Of a stretch of 64,000 nucleotides of DNA, positions 17,804 through 25,455 are shown piece by piece. The position numbers and the translations under genes were made by a program. The notes beneath the pieces are model-generated. The model saw nothing but the letters and a program-made list of their open reading frames with translations. It did not search any database and was not told the DNA's origin. Each line of letters opens with the position of its first letter. Position 1 is the stretch's first letter. The stretch is from Paenibacillus sp. (lineage in GTDB: Bacteria > Bacillota > Bacilli > Paenibacillales > Paenibacillaceae). Where the stretch lies: positions 104,952 through 168,951 of the forward strand of contig JAIRVF010000053.1 in the NCBI GenBank assembly GCA_031254035.1, read 5' to 3'.

Positions 17804-17945
17804 TTGCCCATTGCAGGTAAATCCGACTTTCGGATGTTTATAGGAAAGCTTCGCTTAAGCATGATTTTCCCTAGAGAAAACAGTCATGTGCGGAGTTTTC
17901 TAAGAATAAATCTTATTAAATTGATAAACTTAAGGGGGATTTACG

Positions 17946-18782
17946 ATGAAAAAAGGATTGTTTGCTTTGCTAAGTCTAATTCTGGTCGTGGCGCTTGCCG
18001 CTTGCGGAAACAAAAATGCTGAGGAAAAACCTGCAGCAGGAAGCGAGGGCAAGGAGGTCAAACCCGTAACGCTGACAGTTGGAGCTACCGCTGTACCGCA
18101 TGCAGAAATTTTGAAGCATATTCAACCTGCGCTTGAAAAAGAAGGCGTAAAACTCGAAATCAAGGAATTTTCCGATTACGTACAGCCGAATGTCCAGACA
18201 TTCCAAAAGCAGCTTGATGCGAACTTCTTCCAGCACCAGCCTTACCTTGACGATGAGAACAGCACCCGCAAGATGGACCTTGTATCCGTTGTAGCCGTAC
18301 ATGTCGAACCACTTGGCGCATATTCCAAAAAGCATAAATCCATCGATGAGATCCCTGACGGCGCCATAGTTGGCATTCCGAACGACAAAACCAATGGCGG
18401 TCGCGCGCTGAGCCTGCTGGAGAAAAACGGCCTGATTAAGCTGAAAGAAGCGAACATGATCAAGGCAACGGTAAAAGACATCGTGGAAAATCCGAAAAAT
18501 ATTAAAATCAAAGAATCTGATGCTGCTATGCTGCCGCGCCAACTGGCCGAATTCGATCTTGCCGTCATCAACACGAACTATGCCCTGGATGCAGGCATTG
18601 ACCCGCTGAAAGAAGCATTGTTTATGGAAGACAAGGATAACCCGTATGCCAACATTCTTGTAGCCCGTCCGGACAACAAGGACTCCGACGCTATGAAGAA
18701 GCTGGTTGCGGCCCTGACCTCCGACGATGTGAAGAAATTTATCGAAGATCAATACAAAGGTGCCATTATCCCGGCCTTCTAA
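17946..18782 (+). CDS. metQ: Methionine-binding lipoprotein MetQ
   Basis: The 278-residue product starts with a lipoprotein signal peptide (MKKGLFALLSLILVVALAAC) whose lipobox cysteine is residue 20. The mature part is an NLPA-family binding protein with typical segments ATAVPHAEILKHI, PNVQTFQKQLDANFFQHQPYLD and AIIPAF at the end. It captures methionine outside the membrane and delivers it to MetNI. AAGGGGGATTTACG lies upstream of the ATG. A strong terminator ends the operon. Confidence 0.93.
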   Translation: MKKGLFALLSLILVVALAACGNKNAEEKPAAGSEGKEVKPVTLTVGATAVPHAEILKHIQPALEKEGVKLEIKEFSDYVQPNVQTFQKQLDANFFQHQPYLDDENSTRKMDLVSVVAVHVEPLGAYSKKHKSIDEIPDGAIVGIPNDKTNGGRALSLLEKNGLIKLKEANMIKATVKDIVENPKNIKIKESDAAMLPRQLAEFDLAVINTNYALDAGIDPLKEALFMEDKDNPYANILVARPDNKDSDAMKKLVAALTSDDVKKFIEDQYKGAIIPAF

Positions 18783-18818
18783 GCAGCAACCCCAAAATGT
18801 AATGCTATGCTGCTACTA

Positions 18819-18853
18819 ATCCGCGCAGGCGATCCCGCCTGCGCGGATTTTTG
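18819..18853 (+). terminator. Terminator of the metNIQ operon
   Basis: AATCCGCGCAGGCG pairs perfectly with CGCCTGCGCGGATT around a four-base loop, and is followed by a T run. Confidence 0.92.
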
Positions 18854-19037
18854 GATTTTCAAGCAGTTCGAGCGGCTTCTTGGTCATTGGTGCGGCAAGT
18901 TGTGGGACACCATCAAATCTTTTATACTATAAGAGGTAGTTCATGTACTATAACCATAAGAAAATTTTAGGACTCGCGAAAATTCCAGTAGTCTTACCAC
19001 AGCAGTTAACGCACGGAATATAAGAATTCACATATAT

Positions 19038-19067
19038 TGAATGATTCACTGAGGTGTTGATCATTCA
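19038..19067. promoter_or_regulatory. Inverted repeat, possible operator of the SDR gene
   Basis: TGAATGAT (19038-19045) and ATCATTCA (19060-19067) are perfect inverted eight-mers 14 bases apart. They lie 28 bases before the GTG start of the oxidoreductase gene. The regulator is unknown. Confidence 0.35.
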
Positions 19068-19094
19068 TGCAAACGGATAGAGAGGGGGAATATC

Positions 19095-19877
19095 GTGAAG
19101 GACAAAATCGCCTTAATTACGGGCAGCGCGAAGGGGCTTGGAAAAATGACTGCGCTTACGCTGGCGGATCTGGGCTGCGACATTGCGCTTAACTATGTTC
19201 ACAGCCGGAAAGAAGCGGAAGAACTACAGCAAAGGATTGAAGAGATGGGTGTGCGCTGTATTGCCGTTCAAGCGGATATTTCAGATAGCGCGCAGATTGA
19301 AGAGCTGGTACGGCAAGTGGAGTCGAGACTTGGGAGCGCGGACATTGTGGTAAACAATGCGGGACCTTTTATCCGTGAAAGAAGACTTTTCTCGGAGTAT
19401 ACCAAAGAAGAAATTCTGTCGTTGATTCAGGGGAATCTGGTAGGCACGATGCTGCTAGATCATCTGGTGCTGCCGGCAATGCGCCACAAAAAATGGGGGC
19501 GTATTATTCATTTCGGATACGGCCATGCCGCAGAAGCGAGAGCCTGGCCGCACCGGGCGGTTTATGCCGCTGCCAAAACAGGGCTCGTCTCCTTCACCAA
19601 GACGCTGGCAGTGGAAGAGGCGCCCTTCGGGATTACGGTGAACATGGTGTGCCCGGGCGACATTCGCGGCAGCAACAAGGAGAAGTCCATTGCAGAGGTC
19701 ACCGGGCTGGAAGATGGGGAGACGCCCCGCGGTAGACCAGGAAGCGGAGAAGACATCGCGCGGGTCATCCGGTATTTATGCCATGATGAATCAGACTTCA
19801 TTACCGGGAATATTATGGATGTCTCAGGAGGGCTCGATCCGATCCGGCCATGGATTGAGCCGACCAACCACAAATAA
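19095..19877 (+). CDS. Short-chain dehydrogenase/reductase lacking the usual catalytic serine
   Basis: The Rossmann signature TGSAKGLGK, the NNAG motif and YAAAK (Tyr and Lys of the active site) are present. The residue normally serine on the strand before, as in ISS, is replaced: the segment reads RIIHFGYGHAAEARAW. The C-terminus DFITGNIMDVSGGL is FabG-like. A similar departure is, as far as I recall, seen in the YtkK-type oxidoreductases of Bacilli, so this may be a subfamily trait. Start GTG 19095 follows GAGGGGGAA. The substrate is unknown. Confidence 0.75.
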   Translation: MKDKIALITGSAKGLGKMTALTLADLGCDIALNYVHSRKEAEELQQRIEEMGVRCIAVQADISDSAQIEELVRQVESRLGSADIVVNNAGPFIRERRLFSEYTKEEILSLIQGNLVGTMLLDHLVLPAMRHKKWGRIIHFGYGHAAEARAWPHRAVYAAAKTGLVSFTKTLAVEEAPFGITVNMVCPGDIRGSNKEKSIAEVTGLEDGETPRGRPGSGEDIARVIRYLCHDESDFITGNIMDVSGGLDPIRPWIEPTNHK

Positions 19878-19911
19878 CGGCAAGTACAAAATAACCCCAC
19901 TTCTATAATCT

Positions 19912-19953
19912 CAAAAAAAAGCCCTGCTCTTCTTTACCGAAGTGCAGGACTCT
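19912..19953 (-). terminator. Terminator of the NifU-like gene
   Basis: Read on the minus strand, AGTCCTGCACTTC pairs with GAAGAGCAGGGCT and is followed by eight T. It lies in the 100 bp between the convergent SDR and NifU-like genes. Confidence 0.85.
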
Positions 19954-19977
19954 TGCGTTGCAAGTTATTAAATGGGA

Positions 19978-20223
19978 TTAGAATACTTGGACAACTTCGC
20001 TGATTCCGTCAACTTCCTCAACGAGGGCGCGTTCAATCCCGGCTTTGAGTGTAATGGTGGAGCTTGGGCAGCTACCGCATGCACCCATCAATTTCAATTT
20101 CACGATGCCGTCTTCCACGTCAACCAGTTCCACGTCACCGCCATCGCGCTGAAGGAACGGGCGAAGCTTATCCAGCACTTCTAATACCTCATCATACATG
20201 GTGCTTTGTGCGTTTTCGCTCAT
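19978..20223 (-). CDS. NifU C-terminal domain protein (YutI-like Fe-S scaffold)
   Basis: The 81-residue product is a single NifU C-terminal domain with the cluster-binding motif GACGSCPSS (CxxC). It is expected to hold a transient iron-sulphur cluster and pass it to target proteins. ATG 20223 is chosen because AAAGGAG lies nine bases upstream; a TTG at 20232 abuts that site and is unlikely. Fe-S genes yutM-like (23312) and the YuzB/YutJ pair are close by, as in B. subtilis. Confidence 0.88.
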   Translation of the reverse strand: MSENAQSTMYDEVLEVLDKLRPFLQRDGGDVELVDVEDGIVKLKLMGACGSCPSSTITLKAGIERALVEEVDGISEVVQVF

Positions 20224-20382
20224 TAGTTTCAACTCCTTTCAATAATGATTATTATATTACAAACTAAGATAAAATAAAATGGCTATGTCTGCTCGGATCC
20301 ATGAAGGCGTTGATATTATCTGCAGCCGCCGCTAAACTAAGGATAGTCCTTCATTCATTTCAAGTGAAGCAGGTGATTATAA

Positions 20383-20637
20383 GTGAGACCCATCATCGAA
20401 TTCTGTACGAACAATATGCATTTCGGAACTGATGAAATTATGGACAATTTGATGGAAAACCCAGATTATGATGTTATAGAATATGGCTGCCTAGGCAATT
20501 GCGGCCAATGCTTTATGATGCCTTTCGCCATGGTAAATGGCGAATTTATCGACGCAGACAGCGCGGATAAGCTGTATGAAGCCATCATGGCGAAAATAAA
20601 AGAACTCGAGGCTTGGGACAGCCTCGAGTTGGATTAG
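20383..20637 (+). CDS. yuzB: YuzB family protein (DUF1450)
   Basis: The 84-residue protein has the family pattern PIIEFCTNNMHFG, DVIEYGCLGNCGQC and FAMVNGE. Conserved cysteines suggest metal or disulphide chemistry, but the role is unknown. The start is GTG 20383 after AGCAGGTGAT. Its stop codon overlaps that of the convergent yutJ-like gene by two bases, and its coding sequence contains the terminator hairpin of that gene. The adjacency to yutI and yutJ is conserved with B. subtilis. Confidence 0.85.
   Translation: MRPIIEFCTNNMHFGTDEIMDNLMENPDYDVIEYGCLGNCGQCFMMPFAMVNGEFIDADSADKLYEAIMAKIKELEAWDSLELD
20598..20628 (-). terminator. Terminator of the yutJ-like gene, located inside yuzB
   Basis: CTCGAGGCT (20605-20613) pairs perfectly with AGCCTCGAG (20620-20628) around TGGGAC. 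On the minus strand it is followed by TTCTTTTATTTT. The stem is coding sequence for the yuzB C-terminus on the other strand. Confidence 0.7.
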
Positions 20638-21695
20638 CCGAAATGGCGTCTGGACTTCCAGAGCACCCCGCTCTTCAGGAGACGGGGTACTCTTCCTTTT
20701 ACGGAGGTTTTTCCCATCAATCCGAAACCAGCTTTTTTGCCGAGCGAGCCGAGTGTACCTCTCAGGCGAATATTATGAAGCTTTGGCGTGTCCCCGCGCC
20801 ACAGAGCATGCACAACATCAGCCACCTGCTCGGCCTGAGCGCCTGCGGCTTGCGCGCTTGGCGCGAAAGGAATGCTTGCGCAATCACCAATGACATACAC
20901 GTCAGGATAATCCGGAATTTGGGAGTATGAATTCAAAAGAATACGTCCGCCTGAATCCTTCGGCACATTCAGATCCTGAACGACTTTAACTGGCTGAATT
21001 CCCCCCGTCCAAACGGTAGCGTTCGTATAAATCGCCTCATCTCCATTGTAGACGATGCCTTCCTCAATGCGGCAAACGGAAATATGCGAGCGTGTAAGAA
21101 CGTCATGATCCCGGAACCATTGCTCCACATAAGCGGATACCGTGGAAGTGAAGGCTGAGAGCACCCGGCTGCCCCGGTCCAGAATGGTAATATTCAAATC
21201 AGGACGACTTTCACGAAGCTCCGCCGCGGTTTCGACGCCACTCAGGCCTCCGCCGATAATATGGACTTGTCCATATGGCTTGATATCATTCAGGCGCTGA
21301 TATGTCTGTCTGGTACTAGAAAATGTCTGGATACTGTTGGTGTACTGCTCGGCTCCAGGGATACCATGGTAGCGATCCGTGCAGCCAAGCGCGATGACAA
21401 GATAATCATAATCGATCGGTTCGTCCTGCTCCATATGGACCTGTTTGTTTTCCAGATCAATGGAGGTTATTTCGCCATATTTTTTGGTCAACTGGCCATG
21501 GCTTGGAAACTGGATCCGCAGATCAAAATCCGAAGCTGTTCCCGCCGCAAGCGCATAATACTCTGTTTTAATGCCCTGAAAAGGCATTCGATCAATCAGC
21601 ACTAGTTCGATATCAGCAGGCAGATGGCCGTTGATTAGACCTTGAATCATGGCGAGACCGCCATAACCTCCGCCAAGAATGACAAATTTCCTCAT
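20634..21695 (-). CDS. yutJ: NAD(P)/FAD-dependent oxidoreductase YutJ-like (NDH-2 family)
   Basis: The 353-residue product has two dinucleotide-binding motifs, GGGYGGLAMIQGL at the N-terminus (FAD) and IIGGGLSGVETAAEL in the middle (NAD(P)H), and the FAD signature YVIGDCAS. It belongs to the same family as type II NADH dehydrogenases but is shorter than the ndh product at 27363. The physiological acceptor is unknown. AAAGGA lies about 10 bases upstream of the ATG. Repeat A copy 4 follows between this gene and mqnE. Confidence 0.82.
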   Translation of the reverse strand: MRKFVILGGGYGGLAMIQGLINGHLPADIELVLIDRMPFQGIKTEYYALAAGTASDFDLRIQFPSHGQLTKKYGEITSIDLENKQVHMEQDEPIDYDYLVIALGCTDRYHGIPGAEQYTNSIQTFSSTRQTYQRLNDIKPYGQVHIIGGGLSGVETAAELRESRPDLNITILDRGSRVLSAFTSTVSAYVEQWFRDHDVLTRSHISVCRIEEGIVYNGDEAIYTNATVWTGGIQPVKVVQDLNVPKDSGGRILLNSYSQIPDYPDVYVIGDCASIPFAPSAQAAGAQAEQVADVVHALWRGDTPKLHNIRLRGTLGSLGKKAGFGLMGKTSVKGRVPRLLKSGVLWKSRRHFG

Positions 21696-21727
21696 CGGGT
21701 CCGTATCCTTTCTTTGTACCGGTTTTA

Positions 21728-21769
21728 AGGCGCGATCAAAAAATAACAGCCATTTTCTTGATCGCGCCT
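21728..21769. repeat. Repeat A copy 4, internally deleted
   Basis: Only the ends are left: AGGCGCGATCAAAAAATAA followed closely by TTTTCTTGATCGCGCCT. The result is a compact 42 bp hairpin between the mqnE stop and the yutJ start. It could serve as a terminator for mqnE on the minus strand (T run after the stem). Confidence 0.85.
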
Positions 21770-21782
21770 AAATAATCAGCTT

Positions 21783-22889
21783 TTACTCGTAAACTTTGAT
21801 CTCATTGTAAAATGTATCCCGCTCAACCGGAATACGTCCTGCGCCTTTAACCAGCCAAATCAACTCGTCACGCGTCATTCCTTCTGGCGTAAGGGCTCCT
21901 GCAGCATGGCTGATCCGTTCTTTGAGAATCGTGCCGTGAACGTCGGAAGCGCCGAAGGAGAGGGATACCTGCGTCAACTGCGGTCCGATGTTGATAAAGT
22001 AAGCTTTGATATGGTTAAAATTATCAAGCATCAGACGGCTGATCGCGATGGTCTTCAAATCCTCGTACGCGGAGTTGCGGCGCATGATGCCCGCATTTTT
22101 GTTTCTTGGTTGCATGGAAAGCGGGATGAATACCAGGAAGCCGTTTGTTTCATCCTGAAGCTCACGGATTTGCATCATATGGTTGATCCGATCCGCATGC
22201 GATTCAATGGAGCCGTACAACATTGTGGTATGAGTTTTCATGCCAAGCTTGTGTGCGGTTCTATGGACGTCGAGATATTGCTCCACGTTTGCTTTGTCGA
22301 CCTTCATTTTTTGCCGGTATTGATCGGACAAAATTTCTGCGCCGCCGCCTGTCAGCGACTTCAGCCCGGATTTTTGCAGTTCTTTGAGCACTTCTTTGGT
22401 GCTAAGCCCACTGATTCGAGTGAAAAACTCGATTTCAGCCGCAGTGTAGGCCTTCAGCGTAATCTCAGGGAAACGGTCCGTCAGCGCCTGGAGAGAATCC
22501 ACATAATATTGGAAAGGCATATGGTTATTGTGTCCTCCAACAATATGGAACTCGCGTACGCCCGGGTGGATGTGCTGTTCAACGTATTCAACCATTTCTT
22601 GGCCTGTCAGCGTGTAAGCCCCTTCGTCGCCGAGATCCTTCCGAAAATTGCAAAATGCGCATCTGGATTCACATACGTTGGTGAAGTACAGACTCATATT
22701 TTCGATAAAATAGACCTTCTTACCGTTCTTGCGCAGGTTGACCTCATTTGCCAGTTGGCCTAGCGTCAGCAAATCATCCGTTTCATAAAGAAATACACCA
22801 TCTTCGAGGTTAAGGCGCTCCCCGTGGCGTACTTTTTCAGCAATCTCTTCCATTCTTTTCTGGGCATTTGGTGTAATGATCATGGACAT
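21783..22889 (-). CDS. mqnE: Aminofutalosine synthase MqnE (radical SAM)
   Basis: This enzyme catalyses the first committed radical step of the futalosine route to menaquinone, joining 3-carboxyvinyl-oxybenzoate (the chorismate product of MqnA) to adenosine from SAM. The radical SAM cysteine motif is CESRCAFC. The segments VGGHNNHMPFQYY and SLTGGGAEILSD are typical of the CofH/MqnC/MqnE group. I prefer ATG 22889, seven bases after AGGAGG; an ATG six bases upstream abuts the site. The other mqn genes are not in the window. With ndh, sdhCAB and YutJ nearby, it fits a menaquinone-based respiratory chain. Confidence 0.88.
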   Translation of the reverse strand: MSMIITPNAQKRMEEIAEKVRHGERLNLEDGVFLYETDDLLTLGQLANEVNLRKNGKKVYFIENMSLYFTNVCESRCAFCNFRKDLGDEGAYTLTGQEMVEYVEQHIHPGVREFHIVGGHNNHMPFQYYVDSLQALTDRFPEITLKAYTAAEIEFFTRISGLSTKEVLKELQKSGLKSLTGGGAEILSDQYRQKMKVDKANVEQYLDVHRTAHKLGMKTHTTMLYGSIESHADRINHMMQIRELQDETNGFLVFIPLSMQPRNKNAGIMRRNSAYEDLKTIAISRLMLDNFNHIKAYFINIGPQLTQVSLSFGASDVHGTILKERISHAAGALTPEGMTRDELIWLVKGAGRIPVERDTFYNEIKVYE

Positions 22890-23311
22890 ATCCATTCCTC
22901 CTGTTCATTTGATGGGATGCGGTTTAAGGTAAAAACACACAAAAAGATCCGCTCGTCGGAAGGTGTCCGGCTTCATTCAATCAAGTCAAATATAACGGCT
23001 TGTTAATGCGCTCCGGGAGAGCAAAGGCCGGTTTGTATAGCGGTGCATCTGTATGTCTGAGAAGTTTAGCACGAAGATTTTTGTGAAAAAAATTACAAAA
23101 AAATATGGCGGACCATTGTCATGCGGGTGACAAAATTTTGACATTTGCCTTTCCCTTGCACCCACACTATTATAAACCTCACATTCGGGCTCCGCAATAT
23201 GCTAGGAAGGAAAAAAAAGGTCGGTATTTCCTGGGATGAAAGGCGCCCGTTACTTGAGTGGATAAAATTTGTGGAGTATACTGACCTTAAGTATCAAAAG
23301 GAGGGTGACCA
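22890..23311. other. Intergenic region between divergent mqnE and the IscA-like gene
   Basis: The region is AT-rich in the middle and must carry both promoters. Near the right end AAGGTCGGTA (about 23218) and TACTGACCTT (about 23278) form an inverted repeat separated by 50 bases, of unknown meaning. AAGGAGGGTGACC before 23312 is the ribosome binding site. I see no further gene. Confidence 0.4.
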
Positions 23312-23671
23312 ATGATCAATATTAGCGATTCCGCTTCCGATAAGCTTAAAGAAATGTTGGCCGAACAGGAGATTCCGAATATGTTTCTTCGTTTGGGCGT
23401 ACAGGAAGGCGGCTGCAGTGGCTTTTCCTATGCTATGGGTTTTGATGATGAAGAATCCGAAAACGACGTATATATGAATGTAAAAGACCTGAAGGTCGTT
23501 GTGGATAAGCAGAGTCTGCCTCTGATCAACGGACTGGAGATCGATTACGAGGATGCGGGGATGAGTGGCGGTTTTACGATGCATAATCCGAACGCTACGG
23601 CGACCTGCGGCTGCGGAGCTTCTTTCCGCACAGCGACACATGAGGGCAAACCGGCGCCGGAAGAGTGCTGA
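23312..23671 (+). CDS. HesB/IscA family iron-sulphur carrier (YutM-like)
   Basis: The 119-residue A-type carrier has the three conserved cysteines of the family in GGCSGFSY and ATCGCGASF. Such proteins bind a 2Fe-2S or 4Fe-4S cluster and deliver it to apo-enzymes. The Fe-S clients in this window include SdhB and MqnE. The C-terminal extension after CGCGASF is 15-20 residues and hydrophilic. AAGGAGGGTGACC gives a strong binding site. A terminator follows. Confidence 0.9.
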   Translation: MINISDSASDKLKEMLAEQEIPNMFLRLGVQEGGCSGFSYAMGFDDEESENDVYMNVKDLKVVVDKQSLPLINGLEIDYEDAGMSGGFTMHNPNATATCGCGASFRTATHEGKPAPEEC

Positions 23672-23701
23672 TCCACGGCTGAATTTTATATCCGCATAAA
23701 A

Positions 23702-23747
23702 AGGCTCGCGCCGCTTCATATGAAGTTTGGCGTGAGCCTCTTTGCTT
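23702..23747 (+). terminator. Terminator after the IscA-like gene
   Basis: AGGCTCGCGCCG and CGGCGTGAGCCT-like arms flank an inner CTTCATATGAAG palindrome, followed by CTTTGCTTTG. It may also serve the convergent small membrane protein gene. Confidence 0.8.
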
Positions 23748-23764
23748 TGTATTTACGTTGTTTC

Positions 23765-23977
23765 TCAGGATGCCGGAACGATGAAGGTGTGATTGACCAT
23801 GAAGACGATCAAGGCTGCGGCGATAAGGGAAAATACGATGCAGCCGGTACCTAGTCCCTTGCGCTTATCTTTGATGAATTTAAATCCGATGGCAAAGATC
23901 CCGATGGTTATGGCAACGAGCGTTATGGACATCCCGATCATCCCGATCCAATACAATACTTTAAAAAATTCAGCCAC
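23765..23977 (-). CDS. Small membrane protein of 70 residues
   Basis: From GTG 23977 the product is 70 residues with two hydrophobic helices (about 8-30 and 45-62) separated by the basic loop KFIKDKRKG. GGGAGGAA lies nine bases upstream of the GTG. The frame runs on to 24040, but that leader lacks a binding site. I do not recognise the family. Confidence 0.6.
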   Translation of the reverse strand: MAEFFKVLYWIGMIGMSITLVAITIGIFAIGFKFIKDKRKGLGTGCIVFSLIAAALIVFMVNHTFIVPAS

Positions 23978-24177
23978 GGCCAAGTTCCTCCCTTTGTTAC
24001 ATTCAAATCCCATTATATCGGATAAAATCATAGACGCCAATAGAACTATGATGTCGACATTCTTTTGTTTTTACTCCGCAGTGCCCCGTTTTTTCACCAT
24101 ATATTACAAACATACAAGAGCGAGCTTCTTCTTGCGAGTATGCTATAAGATATGAGAGAAGAAAGGAGGCGGTACAA

Positions 24178-24840
24178 GTGGGGGGAAGACAGCTGGCAAG
24201 CAAGATGCGAAAAACCGAAGCACTGCTGACAGATCCCGAAGTGGCCCCTTATATACCGCAAACAAAAGCATTAGGTGAGGGAAATCTCAGGGATATGCTT
24301 GGAGCCCATGGATTTGTCGTTGTTAAACCGATCGTAGGAGGTGGAGGCCACGGCGTTATCAAAGTGACCCGATCCGGCTCGCAATACAGTATTACCGATT
24401 CCTTTAAAACGAGTCACTATACGTCCTTTACGAATATGTACAGCGCGCTTCAACGTGTGAAAGTCAAACGAAAATACTTGATTCAGCAGGGAATCCATCT
24501 GGCACGCATCAATGGTCGCCCGATTGATTATCGCGTAAAACACGTCAAAAGCGGAGGTCATTGGGAGATCAGGGCGATGGTAGGAAGACTGGCCCGACAT
24601 GGATTGTTCGTAACGAACCTGTGTAAGGGTGGAACACTTCTTAAAGGCAGAGAAGGACTAAGAAAATCGCTTCCGCACATCTCTTCGGCGGCTAAAAGTA
24701 GGGAAATGCGCCGTCTCACCCGCAAATGCACAAGCATTCTGGAAAGCCACTTCCCTGGCATCGGCCAACTTGGTTTCGATTACGGCTTAGATACCAACGG
24801 GAAAATTTGGATTTTTGAGGTTAATACGAGACCGCAATAA
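24178..24840 (+). CDS. YheC/YheD-like ATP-grasp protein, short form
   Basis: The 220-residue product resembles the C-terminal ATP-grasp part of the YheC/YheD endospore coat-associated proteins: FVVVKPIVGGGGHGVIKV (nucleotide-binding loop), a middle lysine/arginine region (PIDYRVKHVKS), GQLGFDYGLD and the metal-binding end IWIFEVNTRPQ. Longer YheC/YheD proteins have an extra N-terminal domain that is absent here. Substrates are unknown. GTG 24178 is preceded by AAAGGAGGCGG. The sporulation checkpoint gene sda lies downstream. Confidence 0.72.
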   Translation: MGGRQLASKMRKTEALLTDPEVAPYIPQTKALGEGNLRDMLGAHGFVVVKPIVGGGGHGVIKVTRSGSQYSITDSFKTSHYTSFTNMYSALQRVKVKRKYLIQQGIHLARINGRPIDYRVKHVKSGGHWEIRAMVGRLARHGLFVTNLCKGGTLLKGREGLRKSLPHISSAAKSREMRRLTRKCTSILESHFPGIGQLGFDYGLDTNGKIWIFEVNTRPQ

Positions 24841-24952
24841 GCATGAAAACACGAGTTTGACTGCAACTCAAAAAGAAAGAATGATAGATTCGACTCGTCA
24901 TTGCATCTAGCTGGCAATATTTTTTTTGCCTTTTTCATAGAGATTATCTTCC

Positions 24953-25052
24953 TGTGTATAAGTGTTATCCCCAATATCCACTGCGTTTTCATTGATATTA
25001 CGACACTTACTAACAAATTATACACAGGATTTCCACAATAGCCTGTGGATAT
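24953..25052. promoter_or_regulatory. Cluster of DnaA boxes upstream of sda
   Basis: TGTGTATAA (24953-24961) and TTATACACA (25018-25026) match the consensus TTATNCACA exactly, on opposite strands. TTATCCCCA (24965-24973) and TGTGGATAT (25044-25052) each differ at one position. B. subtilis sda is known to be controlled by DnaA through boxes in its promoter region, so the position 75-175 bp before sda supports the same control here. Confidence 0.75.
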
Positions 25053-25061
25053 TGCGAACGC

Positions 25062-25090
25062 TTGTTCCGATAATGAATGTTTGATATGAT
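25062..25090 (+). promoter_or_regulatory. sda: Probable sigma-A promoter of sda
   Basis: TTGTTC (25062-25067) and TATGAT (25085-25090) are separated by 17 bases. It lies directly downstream of the DnaA boxes and 36 bases before the start codon. Confidence 0.6.
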
Positions 25091-25126
25091 AGTTTTGAGG
25101 AAAATAAAGGAAGGGGTGTGAAAGGA

Positions 25127-25270
25127 ATGGCTATCTTGACGGATGAAATGCTTCTAGATTCTTATCATACCGCTGTTGAACTGATGCTTGACCGGGAGTT
25201 TATTACTCTGCTTCTGGCTGAGATTCACAAACGGAATCTTGAGGCTGATCAGCCGGGCGTCGTTCACTAA
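25127..25270 (+). CDS. sda: Sporulation checkpoint protein Sda (histidine kinase inhibitor)
   Basis: The 47-residue product (MAILTDEMLLDSYHTAVELM, then LDREFITLLLAEIHKRNL) matches the helical hairpin of B. subtilis Sda, with the same pattern LxDExLxxSYxxAxExxLxRxFIxLxxxEIxxRxL. Sda binds sporulation kinases such as KinA and blocks phosphorylation of the Spo0A relay while DNA replication is starting or damaged. AAGGGGTG and AAAGGA lie upstream of the ATG at 25127. The C-terminal tail GVVH differs from B. subtilis, as expected for the variable end. The gene has its own promoter, DnaA boxes and terminator. Confidence 0.9.
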   Translation: MAILTDEMLLDSYHTAVELMLDREFITLLLAEIHKRNLEADQPGVVH

Positions 25271-25391
25271 GAGAAGAATCCAAGCACATCCATCGTTATT
25301 TCCTTAAGAAGGCTGCGATAGGTTTTCCATCTGGCGGCGTTTTGGAGGTGCGAATCTATTATCGAGATACATAGAGCCGACATGAAAAATT

Positions 25392-25447
25392 AGGGTACCC
25401 TTGCGGGCTGCGGGACTTCAGCAGCTAGAACAAGGATACCCTTTTTT
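25392..25447 (+). terminator. Terminator downstream of sda
   Basis: AGGGTACCCTTG pairs with CAAGGATACCCT, with a small inner GCTGC/GCAGC stem, followed by TTTTTTG. It lies 120 bp after the sda stop; the gap holds no other gene that I can see. Confidence 0.85.
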
Positions 25448-25455
25448 GTGTTTTA

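Noticed and set aside
17976-18752. Open frame of 258 codons opposite metQ
   Set aside because: Shadow of the real gene; Phe- and Arg-rich translation without motifs or start signals.
21906-22763. Long open frame (285 codons) on the plus strand opposite mqnE
   Set aside because: It is a shadow of mqnE codon use; composition is odd, there is no binding site and no recognisable product.
23218-23287. Inverted repeat AAGGTCGGTA and TACTGACCTT before the IscA-like gene
   Set aside because: The arms are 50 bases apart and match no known operator; kept only as a note in the intergenic entry.
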